The notes: generated from the sequence alone by a model not told the origin. DNA of 13,280 nt from Rhizophlyctis rosea (GCA_027596075.1 JADGJC010000532.1:1-13280); one strand, 5' to 3'; positions 1 to 8,412 are shown, counted from the stretch's first letter. Program-made: numbers and translations.

Positions 1-600
1 GTAATGCGTTCAGGGTCCTGGACATCGAGGCTTAGTGGGGCTCGTCCTTTGTATCACCCTGGAAGACCAGGAGGTCGATCATCTATCATCTATGCGACAT
101 ATATCCCATGACTCCCATCTCAAATTCTCAATGATCTCAGGTCTCGGCATCTCGCTCCCTCTTTCACTTCTTTCCCCCACTTTCCACACACACTCACGCT
201 GCAATTGCCGCACTATACAAGTCAGTGGTCAGCAGCACGCAGCAGCTTTTCACGTGCTGTCTTTTGGATATCCTCTGGTAAGGCTTTTCTGATTGCTGAA
301 AAGGACCCACAAACACACGTAAGTCACTCAAGGTTACAGACCCACGCCGCAATATGTACATGTGAGCCCCCCGCCGTTCCTGACCACCTTCCGTGTGGCT
401 TACTGACCTCACATTGGCAGAAGCTTAATATTATTCGGTTTCTTAAGCCGTTGAATGCTGATTCCTGCTTTTTGAGGACAAACTGAACGTAAGCGCAACA
501 ACTGGTCTGACACTCGCGCTCTGTACCCCTTCTCACCTCTTTCCCCAGTGCAACAACCTGCGACCCGCTTTTACATACACACATAAGCAATCTCCATTGC
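1..600. other. Left-edge stretch without a convincing gene
   Basis: Several short open frames of 70 to 100 codons overlap here on both strands. None has a credible start, protein-like composition or a family match that I recognise. GT/AG-like words occur (for example around 280-325 and 485-500), but no exon chain with consistent phase could be built. I see no RNA gene. It is best read as intergenic or decayed sequence left of the dispersed repeat. Confidence 0.5.
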
Positions 601-607
601 ACGCCAA

Positions 608-1100
608 CAAGACTCAAGTGGATAGTTCGGATTCTGCGTTGCCCTACATGGGAATCCGTTCGTTTGTGTAGTACTTCCTCTTCGACAGTATTGTCCCTAG
701 TGGGCTTAGCGGAGATAGTTGAAACTGCATTACTGAGATCAGTTGATCTCGAAGTTCAAGGCCTTTTTGGCCTGTTAGGTCCCCACGTGCGAGCGTGCAG
801 GGAACATGTGCAGGGCACCTCATACTACGTATGGGGAGTGGATCCGACAAGAACCCGCCCGAGGTTAGGTATGTATCACCCCCGCCCCTTATTCATATAT
901 GCTTTTCAGCCGCGATACGGCGCTAGCGTTCACCTGCGTCGTTTGTGGAAGTCAGGCCGAAACGACCGTTAAAGCCGGTGGCTTCTCCTTCGTGGGGAGC
1001 AAGTAAACCATTGTACATAATTAGTTTAGAGTGTTTCCGTTGCGCCTTGGACTTGCGTCATGAGTATTTATGCGTCGTGTAACGTCATGTAATATATCCC
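608..1100 (+). repeat. Dispersed repeat, left copy (diverged)
   Basis: This stretch can be aligned by eye with 7491-7945 in the same orientation. Shared landmarks in order are: the CAAGACTCAAGTG word; CCCTACATGGGA; ACATGTGCAGGGCA followed by CCTCATACT; CGTATGGGGAGTGGA; AACGACCGT; AGCCGGTGGCTT; TGGGGAGCAAGT; and CATTGTACATA followed by a GTTTAGA word. The blocks are separated by diverged spacers, so the copies are old. Two small inverted repeats lie inside, at 735-750 and about 759-773. No long coding frame is shared between the copies, which argues for a non-coding or non-autonomous element. A solo LTR is possible because the strand-reversed end begins TGTACAAT, but I could not identify both termini or a target-site duplication. 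Confidence 0.6.
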
Positions 1101-1109
1101 ATACTTCTC

Positions 1110-1520
1110 CCATTGAACCATTGTAAATTTGAAGGCGGGCGCTAGGACCATGTCGTGAACGGATGCAGTCCGCCTCCATGTCACTGCCTCGTTCGACGTT
1201 ACATGCCTGCCCTTTGCCATCTTCTCATGACACTGTCGACCGACTGCTTCACGCCCCAGAAGATGAATTCCTACCTGTATTGGACAGTCTTCGGAGACTT
1301 GATTGAATATTCAATCCTTAAGGTCTGAAGGGTGTGCAAATGGTCTCCGGTAATTGATGGCACTTGATGTGTAGAAGAATGAGGGGTATGGTGCGTGTAA
1401 CCTTAATACACCATGCATGACTGTTACTGGCACACCTTCGGCTCCCCTTCATGAGCACCATTTGCATCATACTCCACCCATCACTTCATTGAACTCTCCT
1501 TCACTCCCACATTTCCACCA
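1110..1520. other. Intergenic stretch
   Basis: No gene or spliced frame could be supported here. The only distinct structure is the perfect 16-bp palindrome at 1301-1316, listed separately. Confidence 0.5.
1301..1316. repeat. Perfect 16-bp palindrome
   Basis: GATTGAATATTCAATC reads the same on both strands with no spacer. It is AT-rich and lies in non-coding sequence. It could be a dimeric transcription-factor site or chance; one perfect 16-bp palindrome is mildly unexpected in a window of this size. Confidence 0.6.
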
Positions 1521-2073
1521 TTGACAACGACACGCTTTTGCGTAATCCCCACCGCAATCATGCTGCACAGCTACGGTTCAACAGCGTCCGTCCCTCACCC
1601 GGCCGCAACATCAGTCCTCGCGAAGCAACTGCTTATATCGTCTCCACCGCCTGTTCCATATCCTAACTCCCATCACGGCCATGTTCTCATGCCAACAAAG
1701 CTCCCTCGCTGTTGCACCAACATATTTCCTATTTTACGACGTCAGAGTCGACTGAGAATTGTGCTAGGCATCCTTGATATTACTTCTTCTCTTCGACGAC
1801 TTTCTCATAGGCTTCTCCTACTCCTTCAATGTGATGATATCACATCCTGCTTGCGTCACATTCAACATCCTGTTGCTGCTCACATTGAAGCATTGATGTC
1901 TGTTCTATATGTCGGACGACATACATGCACGTCGTTCCGCTAGGAACGCTCAACCGCATCTTCTCACCGCCGGCCTGCAGAGTATCATGCAGCCTATCAC
2001 CGACAGCACTTGAAACGTCGACCTGCAAGAACTTGGCAGGATATTCCTGTTGAAACCCTAGAACAATTCCTGA
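1521..2073 (+). pseudogene. Interrupted open frame, possible decayed exon
   Basis: One plus-strand frame is open from about 1521 to 1940, hits TAG at 1941-1943, then stays open to a possible donor (AAG|GTACTC) at 2074. The part after the stop is basic and somewhat protein-like, including residues RRPAEYHAAYHRQHLKRR. It begins with no ATG, because the open stretch starts at TTG. I recognise no family. It may be a relic, an exon of an unrecognised gene, or a chance open frame; other frames here look almost as plausible. Confidence 0.18.
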
Positions 2074-2095
2074 AGGTACTCAATCTACCACTTCC

Positions 2096-2560
2096 ATGCC
2101 TCCACCCGGGTCGGCTTTTCCCTCACCCGTGCTTGATCAACCGAAGCAGACTTCTCCACCATCTCCCGGCCTTCCGCCCGATCCAGACGCTCCACCACCA
2201 TTACCACCAAGGCGGCGGACCGAACCCGCTTATCTATTCTTGCGCAAGAGTTTGCATCAATGGCCATCAGCGCTTCACCTGCGCCACGACCTCCACCCCT
2301 TCTGGAAAAAGAGACTAACTTTTCCATACCCGGAAGTTCCCAACGAGTTCGCAACCACACCCCTGATTTGCTGAACCCCAACCCCTTCTGAGACTTCACC
2401 CCAACCAACACCACCATTGATTCAGGCACCCCAATCTTCTTCCCCAGAACAACCCCAGCGCTTCTTTGAAGACTACCAGAAATCCACCTCGCTGTTCAGG
2501 ATGTTCAGAGACTTCTACTTCGAAGGAAGGGATGCAATCTTCGGTCCCACCGGCAACTCG
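2096..2560 (+). pseudogene. Proline-rich frame broken by one TGA
   Basis: From the ATG at 2096 a proline-rich frame (PPPGSAFPSP, SPPSPGLPPDPDAPPPLPP) runs to TGA at 2372-2374. It then continues in the same frame through another Pro/Ser/Gln-rich stretch and a more globular-looking segment (FFEDYQKSTSLFRMFRDFYF, 2464-2523). The spliced gene at 2532-3183 follows in a different frame. This could be the decayed 5' part of that gene, with one stop and one frameshift, or it could be unrelated. No family is recognised. Confidence 0.22.
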
Positions 2561-3183
2561 GACATATGTACACAAAGTATGGGACATCCCTGTCGGCTCC
2601 AAGCCCAATTTTGCGCGCATCGAAATGATTTACGAAGTCGTAGAGGCCGGGTACATCAGAGTTGGGGTATGGGTTATTACCAATCAACCCTCACCTCACT
2701 TCACAAGTTGTAACGCATCCTCCTCTGCAAACACAGAACGAACCCGTCCTGACACGCGCTGGCGCCGAGGCCTTCGTGAAGGTCATGATCCCCCAAGACC
2801 CGGCGGAACAGTACGCACCCATCACGAAAGAAATGCATGAAAGGCGATTCCGTCTGGGATTCCGCTTGGAGCGTTCGATGTTGCTCTTGAAGCCTTGTCC
2901 CTTGGTGACCGCAAGATGGAAGCATCATGACCAGATCGTGCAGGTATGGGTTATTGGGTGAACGCTATGGCCCATTTTCTCAACACTCCACAAATCTCCT
3001 GCCAGATTGAAGAAGAAGAAACAGCAAGGCCAAGCAGAACTCATCCGCGTGCAGCAAAATAATGCAACACAGCTGGCGTTGGCCGAACACGTTGCAAACA
3101 TGCCGGTGGAAACTTCACGCCATGCCGCAAGACTCTCCGCACCAGATTATAAGATACTAGGGCTTTGTTTGATGAAAGGATAG
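2532..3183 (+). CDS. Hypothetical spliced gene, function unknown
   Basis: Three exons can be joined with consistent phase 0. Exon 1 is 2532-2666, starting at an ATG and encoding MQSSVPPATRTYVHK and onward. Intron 1 is 2667-2736 (GTATGG to ACACAG). Exon 2 is 2737-2943, containing AEAFVKVMIPQDPAEQY and ERRFRLGFRLERSMLLLK. Intron 2 starts at 2944. Its acceptor is ambiguous. The strong CCAG at 3005 gives a short acidic tail ending at 3062 (132 aa). The weaker GAAG at 3012 gives a basic, glutamine-rich tail (KKKQQGQAELIRVQQNN) ending at 3183 (170 aa). The two introns open with the same 12 bases. No signal peptide, membrane segment or known domain is visible. The true start may lie further upstream if the interrupted Pro-rich frame belongs to it. 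It could be an orphan gene or a relic. Confidence 0.38.
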
Positions 3184-3290
3184 CAGAAGCTGATAATCAG
3201 GAACGTCGGGACCTTTTCAATGTAATGGAACCCGTAAACAATGGGGCCTATCACAGCATGTTTGCTATTACACTTCTGACCGCCAACGCC
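3165..3290 (+). pseudogene. Possible decayed coding tail after the unknown gene
   Basis: Immediately after the last exon of the unknown gene another frame becomes protein-like. It reads RALFDERIAEADNQERRDLF and then a short mixed segment. No ATG precedes it in that frame. A one-base shift near 3155-3165 would join it to the 170-aa version of the upstream gene, so it may be its original C terminus after an indel. The frame then runs into the direct-repeat region. No family is recognised. Confidence 0.2.
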
Positions 3291-3307
3291 TCCCCTCATC
3301 GGAGGAT

Positions 3308-3595
3308 ACTTTTGCCCCAACCGCGAGTTCATTTCCTGAAACAGCGGACAAAGTTCTCCAGCTACGCTGATTCACTTTCGGTTGAGAAACCGGACCACAC
3401 TAAGCGTATTGTTGATATAGGCCGGGTGACTGGCCATGACTGGTCTCGCAGGCCAGGCTGGTATGTGGCAAGTAAGCGATGCCGACGCTGGTACTCGGAA
3501 ACACTTTTGCCCCAAGCGACAACTACATTTTCCATTAGCGCGGATGGGATTTGGAAGTTCCACTGATTCACTTTTGGTTGGGAAACCGGACCGCT
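3308..3595 (+). repeat. Direct repeat of about 92 bp, 195-bp spacing
   Basis: Unit 1 is about 3308-3400 and unit 2 about 3503-3595. Both start with ACTTTTGCCCCAA and end with GATTCACTTT.GGTTG.GAAACCGGACC. The middles are alignable but diverged (GCGA..TTCATTT against GCGACAACTACATTTT). About 100 bp of different sequence separates the units. This looks like an old partial tandem duplication in non-coding DNA. Confidence 0.6.
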
Positions 3596-3599
3596 ATAG

Positions 3600-4460
3600 T
3601 AGCTCTCGTGCTTGAACGTTGAGCAATCACGGCGCGAATGACTGCCCCACTCAAGGGGTTTTGATGCTACCTAGGGATTTCCACTTCTTGAGGCATAAAG
3701 TTTCGAGGTAATCCGGAATGACGCCGCCTTCCTTTTCAAGAGTATGCATATATGCGTGGCGACAGAACATATGACTGATATTTCGCGGTGAATGCATTCA
3801 CAATCGTTTTCCCACCCGTCAAAGTACTTACACCAGACGCGCTAGCTAAGCCACACGGCGGAATTGCGCCAACTGCACATCGCGATGAGAAGGTTGGTCG
3901 ACGACATGCGGCAAGTGTCCAGCGCTTGTGGGCATATGTGTGAAGGGTGGTTCGTCATCATGGAACATACTTGCCCATCCCGAGCGATGTCGAAAAGCTT
4001 CAAAAAACGCTGAATATTCACATGTCAGTCGGGACTTTTTGACCGTCACCAAGTTGACGATCTGGAAGTTCTAGATGGAAATTGGCATCAAAGACCCAAG
4101 TGTATGATGTTTTTGGGTAGGATTTGGTCGTATCCATCCATCCTCAACTCCATCATGCTGTAACAACTAGGGATGCATCCATCCATCTCGAAGCAATGAT
4201 ATCTGTTAGCTGTGCTCATTTGCTACTTTCATTGTCAAATCGCAGTCGAAACCCATTAAACATCAATGACAGAAACACCATATCCATTCATCAGAGCATA
4301 TATTGACAAGTCACGCTAAGAAACAATCAACTAGCAAGTCCTTGTGATGCGCATTGCTGCTGAAACTACCGACAGCCCAACTCACTTCAGTGAGCCCCAT
4401 TCCGTTACCTAATTCATTAATCTACCAATATGAATCAAACACAACCTCCCTTCAAACCGT
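3600..4460. other. Intergenic stretch, no gene seen
   Basis: Open frames here are all under 90 codons and unlike known proteins. Short ATCC runs occur near 4133-4190. The right end (about 4350-4460) would hold the 3' untranslated region of the minus-strand polymerase gene. I see no RNA gene. Confidence 0.5.
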
Positions 4461-4461
4461 C

Positions 4462-6912
4462 CTACTCGATCGCTTTGCCCTTCCCGTTCCGGTCGCCGCT
4501 TTTCACATCCTCCGCAACCGCTTCCCCATTCGCCCTCTCAACCATCTCAACATCACTCACAAGCGGCGAATCTTTCGAATCTACCGTACCATTCCCGACC
4601 ATCCCCCCTATTAACCCCGCACCCCCCATCCTCCTCCGCTTCTCATCAGGAAGTTCAAAACTTCCTACCACTATTCGCCTCTTCGTCAAATCAACTTGCC
4701 CTCCCTGACCATCCACCAAACTATCACGACCCCCGTCTCCAAACTCCACCCCGTCCCATCCCACCTCATCATCCCCGACCAAACCACTTCCCAACCCCTC
4801 CAAAACATCCACCTCATCATCATCGCCATCTCCCGCCGCACCATCGTCTCCCACAACAAGCTTGACAAGACTATCCCTAGTGCCAAGCATGCCCTTCGGA
4901 ATGTCCAACACCCCCTCCAAAAGATTCTGTTTCCTTTCACGATAGGATTCGCGCAAGGAATTCAGGACTCGTGTGAATGTCGCCGTCACTGCCTCAACGC
5001 GCTTCGTCGGTTTGGAAATGCAGTAGTTGTGGCTGACGGGACATCTAACGGAAAATGGGGTCGACCACTGCTTTTCGTACGCCGGAGCTTTGGACTTGAC
5101 AAATTCTCCTGTTCTGCTCACTGCTATGCCCAGACGGTTGAAATCGAACCTCGAGTACACATGCAAAAAGTCGAGGAAGCACGCGCCTAGTGAGGGGACA
5201 TGGTAGGTGCCGCGATCATGGAAACGTTGTAGGTAGGCCGCCACCCAGATGGCGACAGAAACGCCCCCAACACCCTGAGCCGATGCGTCAGACAGCGCAT
5301 TGACCCTCAACAGCAGCTTAAGGATGATGACAAGGTCTTCATAGTGCGGGATATTGGAATATGACCGTAGTCTATTGATCAATTCCTGTTTTGGTTCCCC
5401 GTATACGAGATCAATCGGTATCCCCGAATCCTTGTCCACGAATTTTGCTAGTGCTGTGGTTGCTTCAACAGGTACGTAGTCGCTGATTACGTCGGCGAGA
5501 GGTGATTCTTTCAGTGCGTCGCGGTAGGGTTTGAGTCCTTTCTTCTGCTCCTCTGTTTCTAAGTACGACCTGTGCTTTTCGTGCATTTTATCGATGCCGT
5601 AGCTGTCCATGACCATCATGTCTACATCCCCATCCGGCAGAAAAAGCCCCGTTGCACTGGACTCTTGCAGCGCAAGGCTGCAACCTGGGACGATTGACTG
5701 CAATCGTTTGGTCCAGACATGCAGTACATGTTCACGTGCGTCGATCTCCAGGTCTTTATCAGGTCGCAGTTGTCTGCAAGAAAGATGAGGTTGAGAGAGC
5801 AGCGATGAGAATCTATTTCGCAAAATTCATACCTCAGGAGTTCCGTCAAACTCTCATCCACCGCCATCACGAAATTACTATCATTCCCCGAGCCCTGCAA
5901 CGAGTTCGACCCGTTTGAAACTGCAGGACCTTTGTGCGCCGGCGCTGTTGACGTTCTAGTTCTGGTACGCTGACTATTGGGCACCTGTGCGGTTTGGGAA
6001 GGTCTGCGGTCGTTGCTGCCACCCTGTGGGTTTTGTACCTCAGTCTTCTGAGACTGCGTCGTCGAGGATGAATTTGCATCGGAGCGCGCAGTCTGCGCCG
6101 TAGGGGGGTTGATTGCAGTTTGTGACGGAGGTTGATTGGGTTGCTGATCTAGACTAGCAGGTTTTCCATTGGGGGGACTTTTGCTGCTGCGAAGGCTGGC
6201 GGTCGGTGTCGGCTCGTGTATCTTTGGATGAGAGATGGCCGCGAGTACTGTCACGATTGACCTCTTCAGTAGGCCGTTCAGTGTCCTTTGCCGGCTCCCT
6301 TGAGGAACTTCCCGTCAGGCTCTCCCGCCGTACCAACCCCACCGGAGACGGACTTCTAGTTCGATCCCTGGAGATACTTCTCGCCTGTCTCCCCCTGGAC
6401 CGGCTTCTGTTGCCCGAGCGATACGGCTTTGGAGAACGCGAGTCAATTGAGCGACGCCTACTTCCCCGCGAACCACTGTGCGGCGAACTCCCATCAGTGG
6501 AGTAGCTTCTCCTGCGACTTCTTTCAAACCGACGCTTAGGTTGGGGGCTGATGGTCCGGTCTGAGGATCGGCTTCTTGATCTGGATCGACTTTGTTTCCT
6601 GTAACTTGACCTCCTATCCGCTGGCGGGCTCACATCTGATGGACGACGTCTGCTGGCGCCCTCAGCACTGGAATCTGAAGAATAACGCCGCCTACGTTTC
6701 CACCGTTTGTCGGTGTCGTTGGAGCTGCGGGATCGGCTGCGCTTGCGATATCTTCGCGAGTGTCTGTCGCTTGAAGTGCTGCGAGAGGAACTTTGGGTAC
6801 GCCCCGCTTTTCGTGAATATGTGTCCCTTGAGGGGCTGCGTAACCGACCCCTAGTGCTGCGGTGGCCGCTACTTCTCGAAGGCGGAAGAGTTTGTGCTTT
6901 CTTACTACCCAT
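4462..6912 (-). CDS. Trf4/Cid14-type poly(A) polymerase with N-terminal RS region
   Basis: This encodes a non-canonical poly(A) polymerase (nucleotidyltransferase fold plus PAP-associated domain). The family adds short A tails to nuclear RNAs for exosome decay in TRAMP-like complexes. Exon 2 (5773 to stop at 4462) carries SSATGLFLPDGDVDMMV; the DxD aspartates are encoded at 5626-5628 and 5620-5622. The third acidic residue lies in GIPIDLVYG (5410-5412). The central region has HYEDLVIILKLLL and GGVSVAIWVAAYL, followed by STPFSV. The tail is acidic, then basic. A 59-nt intron (5774-5832, GTATG to GCAG) joins FVMAVDESLTELLR to QLRPDKDLEID. Upstream, the polymerase frame has no ATG: it runs back into a minus-strand RS-rich frame starting MGSKKAQTLPPSRSS at 6912. 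RS dipeptides are dense to about 6350. The frames differ by one base, so an intron (for example 6333 to 6264) or an indel in the C6 run near 6171-6176 is needed. Total is roughly 790 aa. The polymerase call is firm; the fusion is likely but unproven. Confidence 0.8.
5774..5832 (-). other. Intron of the poly(A) polymerase gene (59 nt)
   Basis: On the minus strand the exon ends CTCCTGAG, followed by GTATGA. The intron ends TTCTTGCAG with a CTCAAC branch-like word about 18 nt before. Removing 59 nt joins the two halves of the polymerase N-terminal region in phase (AG|A gives Arg). Confidence 0.85.
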
Positions 6913-7108
6913 GTAGACTTCCCGACGCTTCCGTAAATAGCACAAGATTCAAGAGCGTGAGAAAATGGGAGTGTGGGTGATCACTGTGGGTAAGTAGTGG
7001 GCTTTGAATACACTCGCAGACTCACAGGCACCTGACAGGCAGAGTAGGCAGGGGCCTTGCGACTAGGTAGCAGGGAATCCAGCAGTCCGATCAGCTATCG
7101 CAATAGCC

Positions 7109-7140
7109 CCAATAGCCAATAGCGATGAGTCATCACGCGT
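7109..7140 (-). promoter_or_regulatory. CCAAT, AP-1/Gcn4-like and MCB-like site cluster
   Basis: Two CCAAT boxes (7109-7113 and 7116-7120), the palindrome ATGAGTCAT (7125-7133, an AP-1/Gcn4-type core) and ACGCGT (7135-7140, an MCB-type core) lie within 32 bp. They are about 190-230 bp upstream of the start codon of the RS/poly(A) polymerase gene, and no other gene begins nearby on the right. These are motif matches only. In other fungi such sites respond to amino-acid or stress bZIP factors and to cell-cycle factors. Confidence 0.4.
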
Positions 7141-7285
7141 CACCCCATTTTTTCCCCTGGAATTGGCGTGCAGCCGAATGAATTTACCATGCTGTGCCTC
7201 TCACTTCACTCACATCCAGGTACGCTCTCGTTTTTCACACACCCGAACGGCTCATCTCCTTGCTCATAGACTACGCACACAAGTA

Positions 7286-7700
7286 CAAGTGACATCCTGG
7301 CGTTCGCACCACCCCACAATGGGACGTCAGCGAGTTTGGTGTGACGGGGCTTACAAGTAGCCTTGGGGCAGCCGCCCGACGCACATCCCCGAAGTGCTTT
7401 TGCTTCAGAGGTCGAGGGCTCTTTGTCCTGACAGCCCCTCGTTACGACGTTGGGAGCACATGTTGCGGGGTACCTTTGCTTTACAGATTTCAAGACTCAA
7501 GTGATATCCTGGCGTCTGCATAGCCCTACATGGGACGCTCAGAGAATTTGGTGTGACGGGGTTTTCAAGTAACCTTGGGGCATCAGCCCGACGCACACCC
7601 TCGGACTGCTTTTGGTACCAGAGGTCGAGGACTTTCTTGTCCTGACAGCCCCTCGTTACGACGTTGGGAGCACATGTGCAGGGCAACCTCATACTTTCGT
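7286..7700 (+). repeat. Tandem duplication, two units of about 211 bp
   Basis: Unit 1 (7286-7496) and unit 2 (7497-about 7700) both begin CAAGTGAYATCCTGGCG. They share GTTTGGTGTGACGGGG-like, AAGTARCCTTGGGGCA, CCCGACGCACA, CAGAGGTCGAGG, TTGTCCTGACAGCCCCTCG and TTACGACGTTGGGAGCACAT in the same order. Identity is high by eye, much higher than to the left copy at 608-1100. The duplication is therefore younger than the divergence of the dispersed copies. Unit 2 runs directly into the rest of the dispersed repeat. Confidence 0.8.
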
Positions 7701-7945
7701 ATGGGGAGTGGAACCGAACAAGACCCCGCGCGGGGATGGGTATGTATTACTTTCGAACTGACCTAGGAATTTTAGAACGGCGATTGTGAAAACCAGGCCA
7801 AAACGACCGTCACAGCCGGTGGCTTTCCACTTGGGGAGCAAGTTTTCATTGTACATACGTTTTGTCTAGTTGTACATACTGAGTTTAGATCGTTTCTTCT
7901 TTTCATGTATTCATTGCCGTCATGTTTTGCAATACAGGACTCTTG
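7491..7945 (+). repeat. Dispersed repeat, right copy
   Basis: This is the second copy of the element at 608-1100, in the same orientation with the same order of landmark words. Those words run from CAAGACTCAAGTG to CATTGTACATA, then GAGTTTAGA and a T-rich tail. TTGTACATA occurs twice near 7850-7880. No protein-coding capacity is evident. The two copies flank the unknown gene and the polymerase gene, so they could have acted as recombination partners. Confidence 0.6.
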
Positions 7946-8131
7946 GTTTGCACTCATATTTGAATATTTGGGACATGTCACTATTTTCCGTTGGATACCA
8001 AAAGCATCGCTCATATTGCACTCATAACATCCGAACCGCAATATTGACGTCTCTCATAAGTATCTTCTGCACCATCAATCCCATCAAAGCTATTCGAGCA
8101 TATGCGTCTACATTATCACGATTCACGAGCC
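7946..8131. other. Spacer between the repeat and the stress-type promoter
   Basis: Short open frames only; no gene is recognised. It is likely the distal upstream region of the gene starting at 8534. Confidence 0.4.
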
Positions 8132-8354
8132 CCCCTCAGTCTTCCTCAAAAGCTAGCATCGCGTGTTCCCCTCACTAACAATCCACGAGCGAGCACTGCC
8201 CAAACATGAGGCCGAGGTATTCAGGATCCTGGTCGACCCTCAAATCAGTGATACATCCCTAAGATCAACAGCTACGCCCCCTATTCATACTATCCAATGA
8301 CTCCCCTCCAGTCAATCAAGGGCAGTGACATCACAAGACTATTGTCATCCCCCT
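8132..8354 (+). promoter_or_regulatory. Cluster of five CCCCT (STRE-like) cores
   Basis: CCCCT occurs at 8132-8136, 8168-8172, 8278-8282, 8303-8307 and 8350-8354, all on the plus strand. A CCAAT box lies at 8294-8298. All are 180-400 bp upstream of the start codon at 8534. CCCCT/AGGGG is the core bound by Msn2/4-type stress zinc fingers in yeasts. The C-rich composition raises the chance rate, so function is inferred. The downstream gene belongs to a stress-associated small-protein class, which fits. Confidence 0.4.
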
Positions 8355-8406
8355 ATCTGACATCATATCCCCAAACCGTCTTTCGGACATACCCTAGCGA
8401 TGCTAT

Positions 8407-8412
8407 TATAAA
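8407..8412 (+). promoter_or_regulatory. TATA box of the CsbD/Hmp1-like gene
   Basis: TATAAA lies 122 nt before the ATG at 8534 and about 50 nt downstream of the last CCCCT core, followed by a pyrimidine-rich leader. The spacing suits a regulated fungal promoter. Confidence 0.55.

Noticed and set aside
1..150. Resemblance to about 8205-8320 (TTCAGG.TCCTGG and CCAATGACTCCC-like words)
   Set aside because: Only short words match, and their order relative to the dispersed repeat differs; too weak to call a repeat.
2085..2429. 114-codon minus-strand frame opposite the Pro-rich stretch
   Set aside because: The plus strand reads as a more typical Pro/Ser-rich protein; the minus frame has no family resemblance and no splice context.
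3846..4052. 68-codon minus-strand frame
   Set aside because: Short, with no recognisable domain and no neighbouring exons in phase; probably chance.
6206..6916. Several plus-strand open frames opposite the RS region
   Set aside because: They are complements of arginine/serine codons on the minus strand and have no independent start or composition; shadow frames.
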